From positions 1,993 to 26,825 of the forward strand of contig DBNU01000035.1 of NCBI GenBank assembly GCA_002299125.1: DNA of 24,833 nt, written 5' to 3'. The translations under genes were made by a program, and so were the position numbers. Within the stretch, counting starts at the first letter, position 1; each line of letters starts with the position of its first letter. The notes under the pieces are model-generated. The model worked only from the letters and a program-made list of their open reading frames with translations, searched no databases and was not told the DNA's origin. Below, piece by piece: positions 1 to 7,591 of the stretch. The DNA comes from Proteobacteria bacterium UBA664. GTDB taxonomy: Bacteria; Pseudomonadota; Gammaproteobacteria; UBA7966.

Positions 1-170
1 AACGACATGAGCGGATCTCTCTGGGGAGGTATCAAGGAACGACGGCAGCGGGGCCGGTCGACCAGGCTGAGCGGCCTGGGTCCCGGCGCGGGCGCTGGAT
101 TCTAAGGCAAGTGGGCGCGGCGCAGCAGATAGCCGCCTGGCCCGCGCTGCCCGGCCCAAGTGCCAACCGG
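1..170. other. left-edge noncoding or gene-end stretch
   Basis: No gene can be assigned here. Frame 1 of the plus strand is open from the window edge to a TAA at 103-105 (about 34 codons, Arg/Gly-rich, unrecognised), so this could be the end of a rightward gene lying mostly outside the window. On the minus strand there is a TAGAAT hexamer at 99-104 that resembles a -10 box and an ATG at 6-8 reading out of the window, so a leftward gene could also begin at the edge. Both ideas are weak. Confidence 0.3.
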
Positions 171-737
171 CTAGTCCGGGCGCCGGAACATGCGCGGCGG
201 AGAGCTGCGGTCGAGGATGTCACCCATGTGAAAGCGCTCGACACCCTCCCGGGCGTCCTCGAAGTACAGGCACAGCGTCTGCCGCACCGTCCCGAAGGCC
301 AGTGTCTCCCAGGGGATCGCGTCCTCGCTGAACAGCGCCACCTCGAGCGACTCCGCGCCCGGAAAGAAATCGAGGTCCAGCAGCCGGGCGCGAAACATCA
401 GGTAGACCTGGTTCACGGCGGGCAGGTTGATGAGGGTGTGCAGACCGAGGATCTCCACACGCGCGTTGGCCTCCTCGTGGGTCTCGCGCATGGCCGCCTC
501 GATGGCGGTCTCGTCGTTTTCCATGAAACCCGCGGGGAGTGTCCACAATCCGCGGCGGGGCGTGATGGCGCGCCGGCACAGGAGGACCTGGTCATTCCAG
601 ACGGGGATGCAACCGGCGACGATCTTCGGATTCTCGTAGTGCACGATCGAACAGACGGTGCAGACGTAGCGCAGCCGCTCATCACCCGGCGGCACGCGCT
701 GCTCGAGGAGTCCGGCGCATTGACTGCAATACCTCAT
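171..737 (-). CDS. Nudix hydrolase with N-terminal zinc ribbon
   Basis: A 188-residue protein. It opens with a four-cysteine zinc ribbon (C4, C7, C26, C29) like that in front of the Nudix domain of NudC-type and related proteins. The Nudix box runs from G70 to A92, with G70, E76, R84, E85, E88 and E89 all in register, so metal-dependent cleavage of a nucleoside-diphosphate-X bond is expected. A conserved ENPKIV segment just after the ribbon (35-40) is typical of this group, often annotated as ADP-ribose pyrophosphatase-like; the true substrate cannot be read from sequence. The ATG at 737 places the ribbon at the very N-terminus; a longer reading would add residues overlapping tesA. It lies 70 bases behind tesA on the same strand and may be co-transcribed. 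The function is inferred from motifs; the family call is firm. Confidence 0.9.
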   Translation of the reverse strand: MRYCSQCAGLLEQRVPPGDERLRYVCTVCSIVHYENPKIVAGCIPVWNDQVLLCRRAITPRRGLWTLPAGFMENDETAIEAAMRETHEEANARVEILGLHTLINLPAVNQVYLMFRARLLDLDFFPGAESLEVALFSEDAIPWETLAFGTVRQTLCLYFEDAREGVERFHMGDILDRSSPPRMFRRPD

Positions 738-807
738 GCGTCGGCCCCGAAAGCCCAGATCCAGCACGGCCGCGAGCCCTTGCCGCGACCGACCGGAGCC
801 AAACGCC

Positions 808-1515
808 TCACGGTGCGGCACCGGCAGCCGGCGACCCCGCAGGATCCGCCTCAGCCGGCGCATCCGCAGTCGGTATCGGCTCGGCCGCACAGGCCGACCA
901 GGCACGCCACCGACAGAGATCGGGCCAGAGTGCTTCGAGGATGACGCCTTGAGCGGCAGCGTTCGGGTGCAGACCATCTTCCTGCAGATAGCGCGGCTCG
1001 ACCGCCACCGTCTGCCACGGGAAGTCCAGACAGGGCACGCCCGTGGTGGCGCAGATCTGCCGTTGCATGCCTTCGAAGGCGTTGATGTAGGCCTCACCGT
1101 AGTTGGGCGGCAGCCGCACCAGGATGAGGGCGGCAGCGGCCCCAGCCTTGCGCACGCCCTCGATCATCGCCTCGAGGTTCTTCTGGGTCACTGCGGGCGC
1201 GATGCCGCGCAGGCCGTCATTGCCGCCGAGGAAGATGATCACGGCTGCCGGTCTGTGTGTGGCCAGCAGGCCGGGCAGACGGGAGACTCCCCCGACCGTG
1301 GTATCCCCGGAGATGCTCGCGTTGACGACGCGAGCCCCATCGTCTCCGCTCGCCATCCGCGCCGCGAGACGCGCCACCCAGCCATCCTCCTGCGACATGC
1401 CGTAGGCTGCGCTGAGTGAATCCCCAATCACCAGGGTGGTCGATCCGTCGGCCAGCGCCGGCCCTGCCGACACGCCAGCGCCCACCATCCACAGCACCAG
1501 GCCCATGCGCATCAT
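808..1515 (-). CDS. tesA: Periplasmic GDSL-type acyl-CoA thioesterase/arylesterase
   Basis: SGNH-fold lipase/esterase of 235 residues. A signal peptide is visible (hydrophobic stretch 5-20, likely cleavage after ALA at 20-22), so the enzyme should act in the periplasm. Block I carries nucleophile S33 in GDSL; G70 of the GDTT block and N99 of the GGND block form the oxyanion hole; D180 and H183 in DGLHPN complete the triad. In E. coli TesA hydrolyses acyl-CoA thioesters, esters and lysophospholipids. The ATG at 1515 is chosen because AGGTGG lies seven bases before it; an upstream in-frame start at 1542 would break the signal peptide. The C-terminal 25 or so residues are Pro/Ala/Glu-rich and look disordered, an addition not usual in the family. 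Divergence from ybbA is the standard gammaproteobacterial arrangement. Confidence 0.93.
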   Translation of the reverse strand: MMRMGLVLWMVGAGVSAGPALADGSTTLVIGDSLSAAYGMSQEDGWVARLAARMASGDDGARVVNASISGDTTVGGVSRLPGLLATHRPAAVIIFLGGNDGLRGIAPAVTQKNLEAMIEGVRKAGAAAALILVRLPPNYGEAYINAFEGMQRQICATTGVPCLDFPWQTVAVEPRYLQEDGLHPNAAAQGVILEALWPDLCRWRAWSACAAEPIPTADAPAEADPAGSPAAGAAP

Positions 1516-1555
1516 GAGAAATCCACCTGCAAGTGAAGGCACCGATCAGGCTTTG

Positions 1556-2284
1556 ATGATACGCGCCGAGGGCCTGACTCGGCAGGTAGCCCTGCCCACG
1601 GGGCCACTCACGCTGCTCGCGGATGTGAGCCTGTGTGTCGCGCGCGGGGAGTCGGTAGCCATCGTCGGGGCCTCCGGTTCCGGCAAGTCCACTCTGCTCG
1701 CCCTGCTGGCCGGCCTCGATCTGCCGGACGCCGGACGCATCTTCATCGACGGCCAGGAGCTCACGGGGCTCGACGAGGACGGACGGGCGCGACTGCGCGC
1801 CGGGCGGGTCGGCTTCATGTTCCAGGCCTTCCACCTGCTGCCGGCCCTCACGGCGCTCGAAAACGTGATGCTGCCGCTGGAACTTGCGGGCCACGGCCAC
1901 GCAGCACTCGGTCTGGCCCACGCAGCACTGGCAGAGGTGGGACTGGCGACGCGGGCCAGCCACTACCCTGCCCAGCTCTCGGGTGGTGAGCAGGGCCGCG
2001 TTGCCCTCGCCCGCGCCCATGCCGGTCGCCCGGGCCTGCTCTTCGCCGACGAGCCCACCGGCAATCTCGACCGCCGCACCGCCACCCAGGTGGTCGAGCT
2101 GATGTTTCGCCTGAACCGCGAGCATGCCACCACCCTGGTGCTCGTCACCCACGACGAGGCGCTCGCGGCACGCTGCGCCCGGCGGCTGCGCATGCAGGAC
2201 GGGCGGTTGAGCGAGGAGGCGCACAGCAACTCAGCCGCTGCCCCCAGCGCAGGGTCGAACCCGGGCGCGGAGTCGGGGGCGTGA
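1556..2284 (+). CDS. ybbA: ABC transporter ATPase, YbbA type
   Basis: ATP-binding subunit of the MacB/LolD class, 242 residues from the ATG at 1556. Walker A is at 38-46, the Q-loop glutamine at 90, the signature at 141-148 (LSGGEQGR, with Gly where QQR or EQR-type sequences have Gln), Walker B at 161-167, and the switch histidine at 199. It should energise the YbbP permease next to it at the inner membrane; the substrate of YbbAP is not established. Its stop overlaps the permease start by four bases (GTGA), which implies translational coupling. In-frame ATG at 1514 and GTG-type starts back to 1436 exist but run into tesA; 1556 gives an N-terminus close to that of E. coli YbbA. Residues after about 220 form a Ser/Ala-rich tail with no known role. 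Confidence 0.92.
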   Translation: MIRAEGLTRQVALPTGPLTLLADVSLCVARGESVAIVGASGSGKSTLLALLAGLDLPDAGRIFIDGQELTGLDEDGRARLRAGRVGFMFQAFHLLPALTALENVMLPLELAGHGHAALGLAHAALAEVGLATRASHYPAQLSGGEQGRVALARAHAGRPGLLFADEPTGNLDRRTATQVVELMFRLNREHATTLVLVTHDEALAARCARRLRMQDGRLSEEAHSNSAAAPSAGSNPGAESGA

Positions 2285-4824
2285 GCTGGACGGCCCTCTG
2301 GCGTCTGGCCTGGCGCCGCCTGTGGTGGCAGGCCCGTGCCGGTGAGTACCGCCTGCTGCTGGTCGCGCTGCTGCTCGCGACCGCCAGCACGACCGGCGTC
2401 GAGCGCCTCGCGCACCGGGTGACCGGCGTCATCGAAGGTCAGGCCCGGACCCTGGTCGGTGCCGACCTCGCGCTGCGCGCCACCGAACCCATTCGGCAGG
2501 CACACATCGACACGGCACAGGGGCACGGGCTCGCCACGGCCCGGACCGCGCAGATGCGCACCATGCTCGCGCATGACGGGCGCTTCGTGCTCGCCGACCT
2601 CAAGGCCGTGGCAGCCACCTGGCCCCTGCGCGGGCAGGTGACGTTGCAACCCTGGTCGCTGCCAGCCGCCGCAACGGAAGCCGCGTCGGACGCCGCCGCT
2701 CACGGCAACGAAGCGCTGAACCGCGCACCACGCCCGGGAGAGCTGTGGCTGGACCCGGCGCTCGTGGAACGTCTCGGGGTCGCCCCCGGCGAGCGGGTGC
2801 GGATCGGGCGGCAGGATTTCCTGCTGGCCGGCCTCATCGTGCACGAGCCGGATCGCGGCAGCGACTTCCTCGGTCTCGCCCCGCGCGCGCTCATCGCCTG
2901 GGATGACCTCGCGGCGACCGGTCTCATCGCTCCTGGCTCACGCGTCCAGTACCGACTGCTGGTGGCGGGCCGACCGCAGGCGGTGGCCGCCTGGAGCGCC
3001 ACGACTGCGACCGACCTGACCCCGCACGAGCGTTTCATCGACATCGAGGACGAGCAGGGCGGGGTGCGCGAGACGGTGGAGCGGGCGCGCCGCTTTCTGA
3101 CCTTGGCGAGCCTCACCGTGGTGCTGGTGAGCGGCGTGGCCGTGGCCCTGGCGGCCGAGCGACTCGCCCGACGGCAGCGTCTGCACGTTGCCTTGCTGCG
3201 GGCCTGGGGCGCGGATCTGCGCACCACCGCCACCCTGGTCGGCCTCGAGTCGGCGTGGCTCGGCGCGTTCGCGGCGACGCTCGGTGTGCTGCTGGGCGGC
3301 GCGGTGGAGCAGATCATCGCGTGGTTGCTCGCCGGTGCGACGCTGGGGGCCGCACCCTTGCCGCTCATGACCGGTGCCGCGCGCGGCTTCGCCGTGGCCT
3401 TGCTCACGCTGTTCGCCTTCGCCGGCCCACCGCTGCTGGCGCTGGCGCGCGAGCCGCCGATCCGGGTGCTGCGACCGGGGCGTGCACACGTTGGTCTCTC
3501 CGCCCACCTCCCGCTGGCCGCCCTCGGCCTCGCGCTGATCCTGCTGCCCTGGGAGCCGGCTGCGCGGGAGATCTCGGGCTGGCTGCTCGCGGGCCTCACC
3601 GGCCTCGTCCTAGCGCAGGCGGTCGTCGGTTTCGCCTTCGTGCACCTGGCCGGGAAGCTGCGCGTGGCGGCGGCCGGCCCGCTGCGACAGGGTCTGGCGA
3701 GTCTCGCCCGCCGCCGTGGCCAGGCGGTCCTGCAGATGGTGGCCGTGGCCAGCGGGCTTTGCCTCGTGCTGGTGCTCACCCTCGTGCAGCACGAACTCAT
3801 GGCCGGCTGGGGGCAACGACTCGCGGCCGGCACGCCGAATCATTTCCTCATCAACATCCTGCCGGAGGAGGCCACCGCCGTGCGCGATCAGTTGCGGGCG
3901 GCCGGCGTGGCCGAGGTCGAGCTCCATCCGATGATCCGTGGCCGTCTCACCGAGATCGACGGACGCCCGCTCGTGCCCGGTGCATTGCCGACGGCGCGAG
4001 CCCGACACCTGGCCGAGCGGGAGTTCAATCTCTCGATCGCTACGCAACCGCAGCCCGACAACCGCATCGTGGCCGGGCAGTTCTGGCCCCATTCCGGGGC
4101 GCAGCCGAAGCAGTTCTCGGTCGAGCGCGACGTAGCCCTGGCGCTCGGCTACGGCCTCGGGGATCGCCTCCGTTTCAGCGTCGGCGGCGAGCCCGTGGAG
4201 GCGACCGTCACCAGCCTGCGCGAAGTGCAATGGGACTCCTTCAACGTGAATTTTTTCGTGGTGGCGCCACCGGGCCTGCTCGAAGGCCTGCCTCACACCT
4301 TCGTCACCAGCTTCCATCTGCCACAGGGCGATGAGCAGAGCCTGCTGCGGCGTCTGGTCGAGGCGCACCCGAGCCTCACCGTGATCGATATCCGGGCGCA
4401 GCTCGCGGTGCTCGAGGGCCTCATCGATCGCGCCGCGCAGGGCCTCTCCGGCGTGTTCGCGCTGAGTCTCGCCGCCGCAGCCTTGGTCCTGTTCGCGGCC
4501 CTGGCCGGCAGTCACGATGAGCGCCGTCGCGAGGCGGCCCTGCTGCTCGCGCTCGGGGCCTCACGCGCACGCCTGACGGCGAGCCTCGCGGCCGAGTTCG
4601 CCACCCTCGGGCTTCTCTCCGGCCTCATCGCGGCCTGTGCGGCGGCGGCCATCGGCGTCGTGCTCGCCAGCGAGGTCTTCGGCCTCGCCTACCTCCCGGG
4701 GCCGGGGCTGTTCCTGCTGGGCCCGCTCCTCGGCATGGTCGGTGTGCTGGCCATCGGCCTCGCCGGCACCCGTGACGTCGTCCACACCCCGCCGGCGCGC
4801 GTCCTGGCTGCGGAGGCGGGCTGA
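2281..4824 (+). CDS. ybbP: Large FtsX-type ABC permease, YbbP type
   Basis: Integral inner-membrane subunit of 847 residues, slightly longer than E. coli YbbP (804). It has the duplicated MacB/FtsX architecture: an N-terminal helix (about 23-40), a large extracytoplasmic domain, then a helix cluster (about 270-390) ending in a PPIRVLRP turn, more helices (about 405-510), a second extracytoplasmic domain (about 520-715) and a last three-helix block (about 720-835) ending in PPARVLAAE. The repeated PP-x-RVL endings of the two halves show the internal duplication. The GTG start at 2281 overlaps the ybbA stop. With YbbA it likely forms a mechanotransmission-type ABC machine acting on periplasmic or membrane-embedded lipophilic substrates, consistent with its neighbour TesA being a periplasmic esterase; that link is inference. 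Confidence 0.92.
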   Translation: MSWTALWRLAWRRLWWQARAGEYRLLLVALLLATASTTGVERLAHRVTGVIEGQARTLVGADLALRATEPIRQAHIDTAQGHGLATARTAQMRTMLAHDGRFVLADLKAVAATWPLRGQVTLQPWSLPAAATEAASDAAAHGNEALNRAPRPGELWLDPALVERLGVAPGERVRIGRQDFLLAGLIVHEPDRGSDFLGLAPRALIAWDDLAATGLIAPGSRVQYRLLVAGRPQAVAAWSATTATDLTPHERFIDIEDEQGGVRETVERARRFLTLASLTVVLVSGVAVALAAERLARRQRLHVALLRAWGADLRTTATLVGLESAWLGAFAATLGVLLGGAVEQIIAWLLAGATLGAAPLPLMTGAARGFAVALLTLFAFAGPPLLALAREPPIRVLRPGRAHVGLSAHLPLAALGLALILLPWEPAAREISGWLLAGLTGLVLAQAVVGFAFVHLAGKLRVAAAGPLRQGLASLARRRGQAVLQMVAVASGLCLVLVLTLVQHELMAGWGQRLAAGTPNHFLINILPEEATAVRDQLRAAGVAEVELHPMIRGRLTEIDGRPLVPGALPTARARHLAEREFNLSIATQPQPDNRIVAGQFWPHSGAQPKQFSVERDVALALGYGLGDRLRFSVGGEPVEATVTSLREVQWDSFNVNFFVVAPPGLLEGLPHTFVTSFHLPQGDEQSLLRRLVEAHPSLTVIDIRAQLAVLEGLIDRAAQGLSGVFALSLAAAALVLFAALAGSHDERRREAALLLALGASRARLTASLAAEFATLGLLSGLIAACAAAAIGVVLASEVFGLAYLPGPGLFLLGPLLGMVGVLAIGLAGTRDVVHTPPARVLAAEAG

Positions 4825-5010
4825 GGTCGCGCGGGGGCGTATTGGAAAGACCGCCGGCCAGGCGCGGCGCTTCTGCTAGCCTTGCGCCTGCGATCTGCGC
4901 CGTCCGCTCCCGCCTGACCCGCCGGCCTCCATCCCCGCGGTCGACCAACGGACGGGCCAAACCCAAGGCCCCGACCTCACGCCCGCCCGCGACCAGCCCA
5001 TGACCAGCCC
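4825..5010 (+). other. ybbP-xrtH intergenic region
   Basis: A 186-base GC-rich gap. It contains an extended -10-like element TGCTAGCCT (4874-4882) and, at its end, an 11-base tandem repeat that duplicates the ATG context of the next gene (4991-5012). There is no good Shine-Dalgarno sequence before the xrtH start and no terminator hairpin with a T-tract after ybbP. Confidence 0.5.
4874..4882 (+). promoter_or_regulatory. candidate extended -10 element before xrtH
   Basis: TGCTAGCCT fits the TG-n-TAnnnT pattern of an extended -10 sigma-70 promoter. No convincing -35 box lies 16-18 bases upstream. It is 128 bases before the xrtH start and is the best promoter candidate for the exosortase unit. 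Confidence 0.3.
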
Positions 5011-5012
5011 AT
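4991..5012 (+). repeat. 11-bp tandem repeat at the xrtH start codon
   Basis: The unit GACCAGCCCAT occurs at 4991-5001 and 5002-5012 with no change. Each copy ends in the AT of an ATG, so two ATG triplets 11 bases apart arise (5000 and 5011); only the second is in frame with the exosortase. Copy-number change would shift the distance from promoter to start but not the frame of the coding region itself. Confidence 0.85.
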
Positions 5013-5541
5013 GACCCAGACCTCGTCCGCCCCCGGCCGCCACCCGGCCATGTTCCTGCTGCTCTTTGCCCTCTTCTACGGGGTCTTCTACGGCGCGTAC
5101 TTCGCCGTGCCGGATCGGCTGCTGGTCAACGAGGTCTACGAGCCCACCCTGGTGGCACCCTCCGGCCTGCTGGTGAATCTCATCTCGGCGTCCGAGCAGG
5201 CCACCTGGGCGGACAACCGCCTGCAGTCGCGCCGGGCCATCCTGGACGTGGTGCGGGGCTGCGACGGCATCGGCTTGCTGCTGCTGCTGACGGCCGCCGT
5301 GCTCGCCTTCCCCGCCCCCTGGCGCCTGAAGCTTGCGGGGGTCGTCGGCGGCTGGCTGCTGATGTACCTGCTCAATCTCGCGCGCATCGTCGGGCTGTAC
5401 TTCGTGGTCGCCTATCAGGGGCAGTGGTTCATCCCCCTGCACACGCTGCTCATCCCCGGGGCGCTGGTGCTGCTCGGTGGGCTCTACTTCCACCTGTGGA
5501 CGGCCTGGGTCGTGGGGCAGGGGGCACGCGGGCGTGCCTGA
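5011..5541 (+). CDS. xrtH: Exosortase family protein, XrtH-like
   Basis: A compact 176-residue multi-pass membrane protein with the exosortase/archaeosortase active-site triad: C84 in RGCDG, R125 in NLARIVG and H144 in LHTLLIPG, each at the edge of a predicted helix (helices about 15-33, 87-101, 107-121, 123-136, 145-162). Exosortases are transpeptidase-like enzymes that process proteins carrying a C-terminal sorting tail (PEP-CTERM or variants) and are tied to exopolysaccharide or surface display. Small size and a partner membrane gene directly behind it fit exosortase H, whose known target tail is IPTLxxWG-CTERM; XrtM or another small subtype cannot be excluded. No protein complete in this window bears such a tail. 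The ATG at 5011 has no clear ribosome site; M14 at 5050 is a possible alternative. Confidence 0.82.
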   Translation: MTQTSSAPGRHPAMFLLLFALFYGVFYGAYFAVPDRLLVNEVYEPTLVAPSGLLVNLISASEQATWADNRLQSRRAILDVVRGCDGIGLLLLLTAAVLAFPAPWRLKLAGVVGGWLLMYLLNLARIVGLYFVVAYQGQWFIPLHTLLIPGALVLLGGLYFHLWTAWVVGQGARGRA

Positions 5542-6205
5542 CACGACGGGGATCCTGCGCGCCGTCCTCGTCTGGCTGCTGTTGTCGGTGGCCGGGATTG
5601 CTGCCGGCGAGGCGCTGACCCGCCCCCTGCTGCTGCCGATGGCCTTGCTGGGTGATCTCCTCGTCCCGGGCTTTCACTGGCACATGAGCTTTGCAGTGCA
5701 CGAGCAGGCCCTGAACGTGGTGGTGCAAGCCACGACCGAGCAGGTCGTGGCCGCGAGCCCGAACAGCGGGCTGCAGCCCGGAGTCTCGGTGCGGGCGGGG
5801 GCGACCACGGCGCACTTGCTCTTGCCCACCGTCATCTGGCTCAGCGTGCTCGCCGCCGTGCGGGTGGACGGCTGGCGCCAGCGGCTCGCACTCATGGCAG
5901 GCGGGCTCGTCGCCTCGCAGTTACTGGCCGCGCTGATGGGCGCCATCCTGCTCGCGGCCAAGCTCGAGCTGCTGCTCGCCCAGGTGGCCCAGCAGGTCAA
6001 CGAGCGGCGGGTGGAAAACTGGGTCGTTCAAGCCATGGTGTTCCTCGAAACGGGCGGGAATGTCGTGCTGGCACTCATTGGGGCAGCCCTGTGTCTGGGC
6101 GCTCTCGAGACTTGGCGGATGCGCCGCCGGGCACCACGCGCGCACCAGAATGGTGCGACGGGACCAGTCCAATCCGGCTCGCCGTCGCACGCATCCGGCG
6201 GCTGA
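5534..6205 (+). CDS. Exosortase-associated membrane protein
   Basis: Membrane protein of 223 residues from the GTG at 5534, which overlaps the exosortase stop by eight bases; a GGGG-rich stretch precedes it. An ATG at 5477 in the same frame would overlap xrtH by 65 bases and is less likely. Hydrophobic segments lie at about 7-24, 28-42, 92-112, 118-140 and 172-193, with a soluble, Gln/Val-rich loop of about 45 residues between the second and third that should face the periplasm. The tail after about 195 is basic. Its tight coupling to the exosortase matches the uncharacterised membrane proteins found beside exosortase H genes, so a role in that sorting system is inferred; no catalytic motif was recognised. 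Confidence 0.75.
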   Translation: MPDTTGILRAVLVWLLLSVAGIAAGEALTRPLLLPMALLGDLLVPGFHWHMSFAVHEQALNVVVQATTEQVVAASPNSGLQPGVSVRAGATTAHLLLPTVIWLSVLAAVRVDGWRQRLALMAGGLVASQLLAALMGAILLAAKLELLLAQVAQQVNERRVENWVVQAMVFLETGGNVVLALIGAALCLGALETWRMRRRAPRAHQNGATGPVQSGSPSHASGG

Positions 6206-6325
6206 ACAGCCGGGGCGTACATTGGCGCGACTCATGCTAGGTATTGGCTGAGACCGACCCGTCGGTGCTCGATTCCTCCTGGTCCACGGACCCTTCGGCC
6301 GGGCCTCGCGCCCGGCCCTTCTTTT
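6206..6325 (+). ncRNA. candidate structured 3' UTR or small RNA
   Basis: Between the exosortase-associated gene and the convergent hemW lie three inverted repeats in a row on the plus strand: GAG-ACCGAC/GTCGGT-G-CTC at 6250-6270, GGTCC/GGACC at 6281-6292, and a terminator hairpin at 6297-6325. A TACATT hexamer at 6218-6223 and a TGCTAGGTA at 6235-6243 could be -10 elements for an independent transcript of about 80-100 bases. No ORF with coding character covers it. It may simply be the 3' untranslated end of the exosortase mRNA. No known RNA family was recognised. Confidence 0.3.
6297..6325 (+). terminator. Rho-independent terminator
   Basis: Perfect 8-bp stem GGCCGGGC/GCCCGGCC with a 5-base loop (6305-6309), followed by CTTCTTTT (6318-6325). 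The T-rich tail is on the plus strand, so it ends transcription of the exosortase unit and protects the convergent hemW gene. Confidence 0.85.
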
Positions 6326-6364
6326 CCAGGCCCCGTGCCGCCCAACCCGCCCGGGCCCCGCCCC

Positions 6365-7528
6365 TCAGGTCGCGTCGGGCAGAAACAGGCTCATCAGATC
6401 GTTGAGGTAGCGTCGACCCTGCGCGGTCGGGCGCACCTGGGTGGCCGACCACTCGAGCAGGCCGAGGGTCTCGGCGCGCGCGAGCGCGGCGCGGGCGACG
6501 GACAAGGGCAGCCCGGTACGCTCGGGGAAGAGCCAGGCCGGGAAGCCTTCGGTGAGGCGCAGCGCGTTCAACATGAACTCGAAGGGCAGCGCCTCCCGCG
6601 TCACCGGTTGTGCCTCCGGTCCACCCGCGGCCACCTGCCGCCGGTAGGCCTCCGGATGTCGCGCCCGCTCTTCGCGCCAGACGCGCCCGGTGGTCACGTC
6701 GGTCAGCTTGGCGTGGGCACCCGCGCCGATGCCGAGATAGTCGCCGAAGGTCCAATAGTTGAGGTTGTGGGCGCATTGCTGACCGCTGCGTGCCCAGGCC
6801 GACACCTCATAGCCCTGATAGCCGTGGGCCGCGAGCAGCGCCTCGCCTTCGGCCTGCATCGCGGCCACGGTGTCGTCGTCCGGCAGCGCTGGCGGCGGGC
6901 GATGCTGGAAGGGAGTGCCCTGCTCCAGCGTCAGGTGGTACCACGACAGGTGATCGGGTGCGAGCGCGATGGCCTCCCGCAGATCGAACATGGCCTGCGC
7001 CACGCCGTCACCGGGCAACCCGTACATCAGGTCGAGGTTGATCGAGCCAAAGCCCGCAGCCCGAGCCATCGCCACGGCCGCAAGCGCCTGTGCCCGGCCA
7101 TGGATGCGCCCGAGCACGGCCAGACGATCATCCCGCAGGCTCTGCACGCCGATGGACAGTCGGTTCACCCCGGCCGCCGCGTAGCCCGCGAAGTGGGCCG
7201 CATCGGCGGTACCCGGATTCGCCTCCAGGGTCACCTCGAGATCCGGTGGCAAGGCCAGGAGGCTCCGCACCCCCGAGAGCAGGCGGTCGATGGACTCGGG
7301 AGCGAACAGACTCGGCGTACCGCCGCCGATGAACACACTCGTCAGCCGGCGCCCCCACACCTTCGGCAGTTGCCGTTCGAGGTCGGCGAGCAGGCCATCG
7401 ACATAGGCGCGCTCGGGCACGGTCTCCGGTGCCTGATGCGAGTTGAAGTCGCAGTACGGACACTTCCGCACGCACCAGGGCAGGTGCACGTACAGGGTGA
7501 GCGGCAGCGGAGCGGTGAAGCTCAACAT
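6365..7528 (-). CDS. hemW: Heme chaperone HemW (radical SAM family)
   Basis: Radical SAM protein of 387 residues. The [4Fe-4S]-binding cysteines are C19, C23 and C26 (CVRKCPYC); GGGTP at 68-72 binds the SAM amino group; and HNLNYW at 254-259 with the following GIGAGAH is the hallmark that separates HemW from true oxygen-independent coproporphyrinogen oxidase (HemN). HemW binds heme and is thought to deliver it to respiratory enzymes. The HemN-type extra N-terminal cysteine arrangement is absent, as expected. The ATG at 7528 gives the usual N-terminus, but it has almost no Shine-Dalgarno, whereas an in-frame GTG at 7570 is preceded by TGAGGGT and would add 14 residues. It lies 63 bases behind rdgB, a common pairing, and is probably in one operon with rph and rdgB. 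Confidence 0.94.
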   Translation of the reverse strand: MLSFTAPLPLTLYVHLPWCVRKCPYCDFNSHQAPETVPERAYVDGLLADLERQLPKVWGRRLTSVFIGGGTPSLFAPESIDRLLSGVRSLLALPPDLEVTLEANPGTADAAHFAGYAAAGVNRLSIGVQSLRDDRLAVLGRIHGRAQALAAVAMARAAGFGSINLDLMYGLPGDGVAQAMFDLREAIALAPDHLSWYHLTLEQGTPFQHRPPPALPDDDTVAAMQAEGEALLAAHGYQGYEVSAWARSGQQCAHNLNYWTFGDYLGIGAGAHAKLTDVTTGRVWREERARHPEAYRRQVAAGGPEAQPVTREALPFEFMLNALRLTEGFPAWLFPERTGLPLSVARAALARAETLGLLEWSATQVRPTAQGRRYLNDLMSLFLPDAT

Positions 7529-7591
7529 GGGGCGCTGGCGAACCGGCCGCACGGACCAGCCGGCATGCACATGACAACCCTCACGCGGTGC

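Noticed and set aside
111..944. A 277-codon open frame opposite the Nudix gene and tesA
   Set aside because: Shadow of the Nudix gene with no ribosome site and no known domain.
6365..7528. Annotation as oxygen-independent coproporphyrinogen III oxidase (HemN)
   Set aside because: The HNLNYW and GIGAGAH segments and the neighbour rdgB mark it as HemW; the HemN N-terminal extension is missing.
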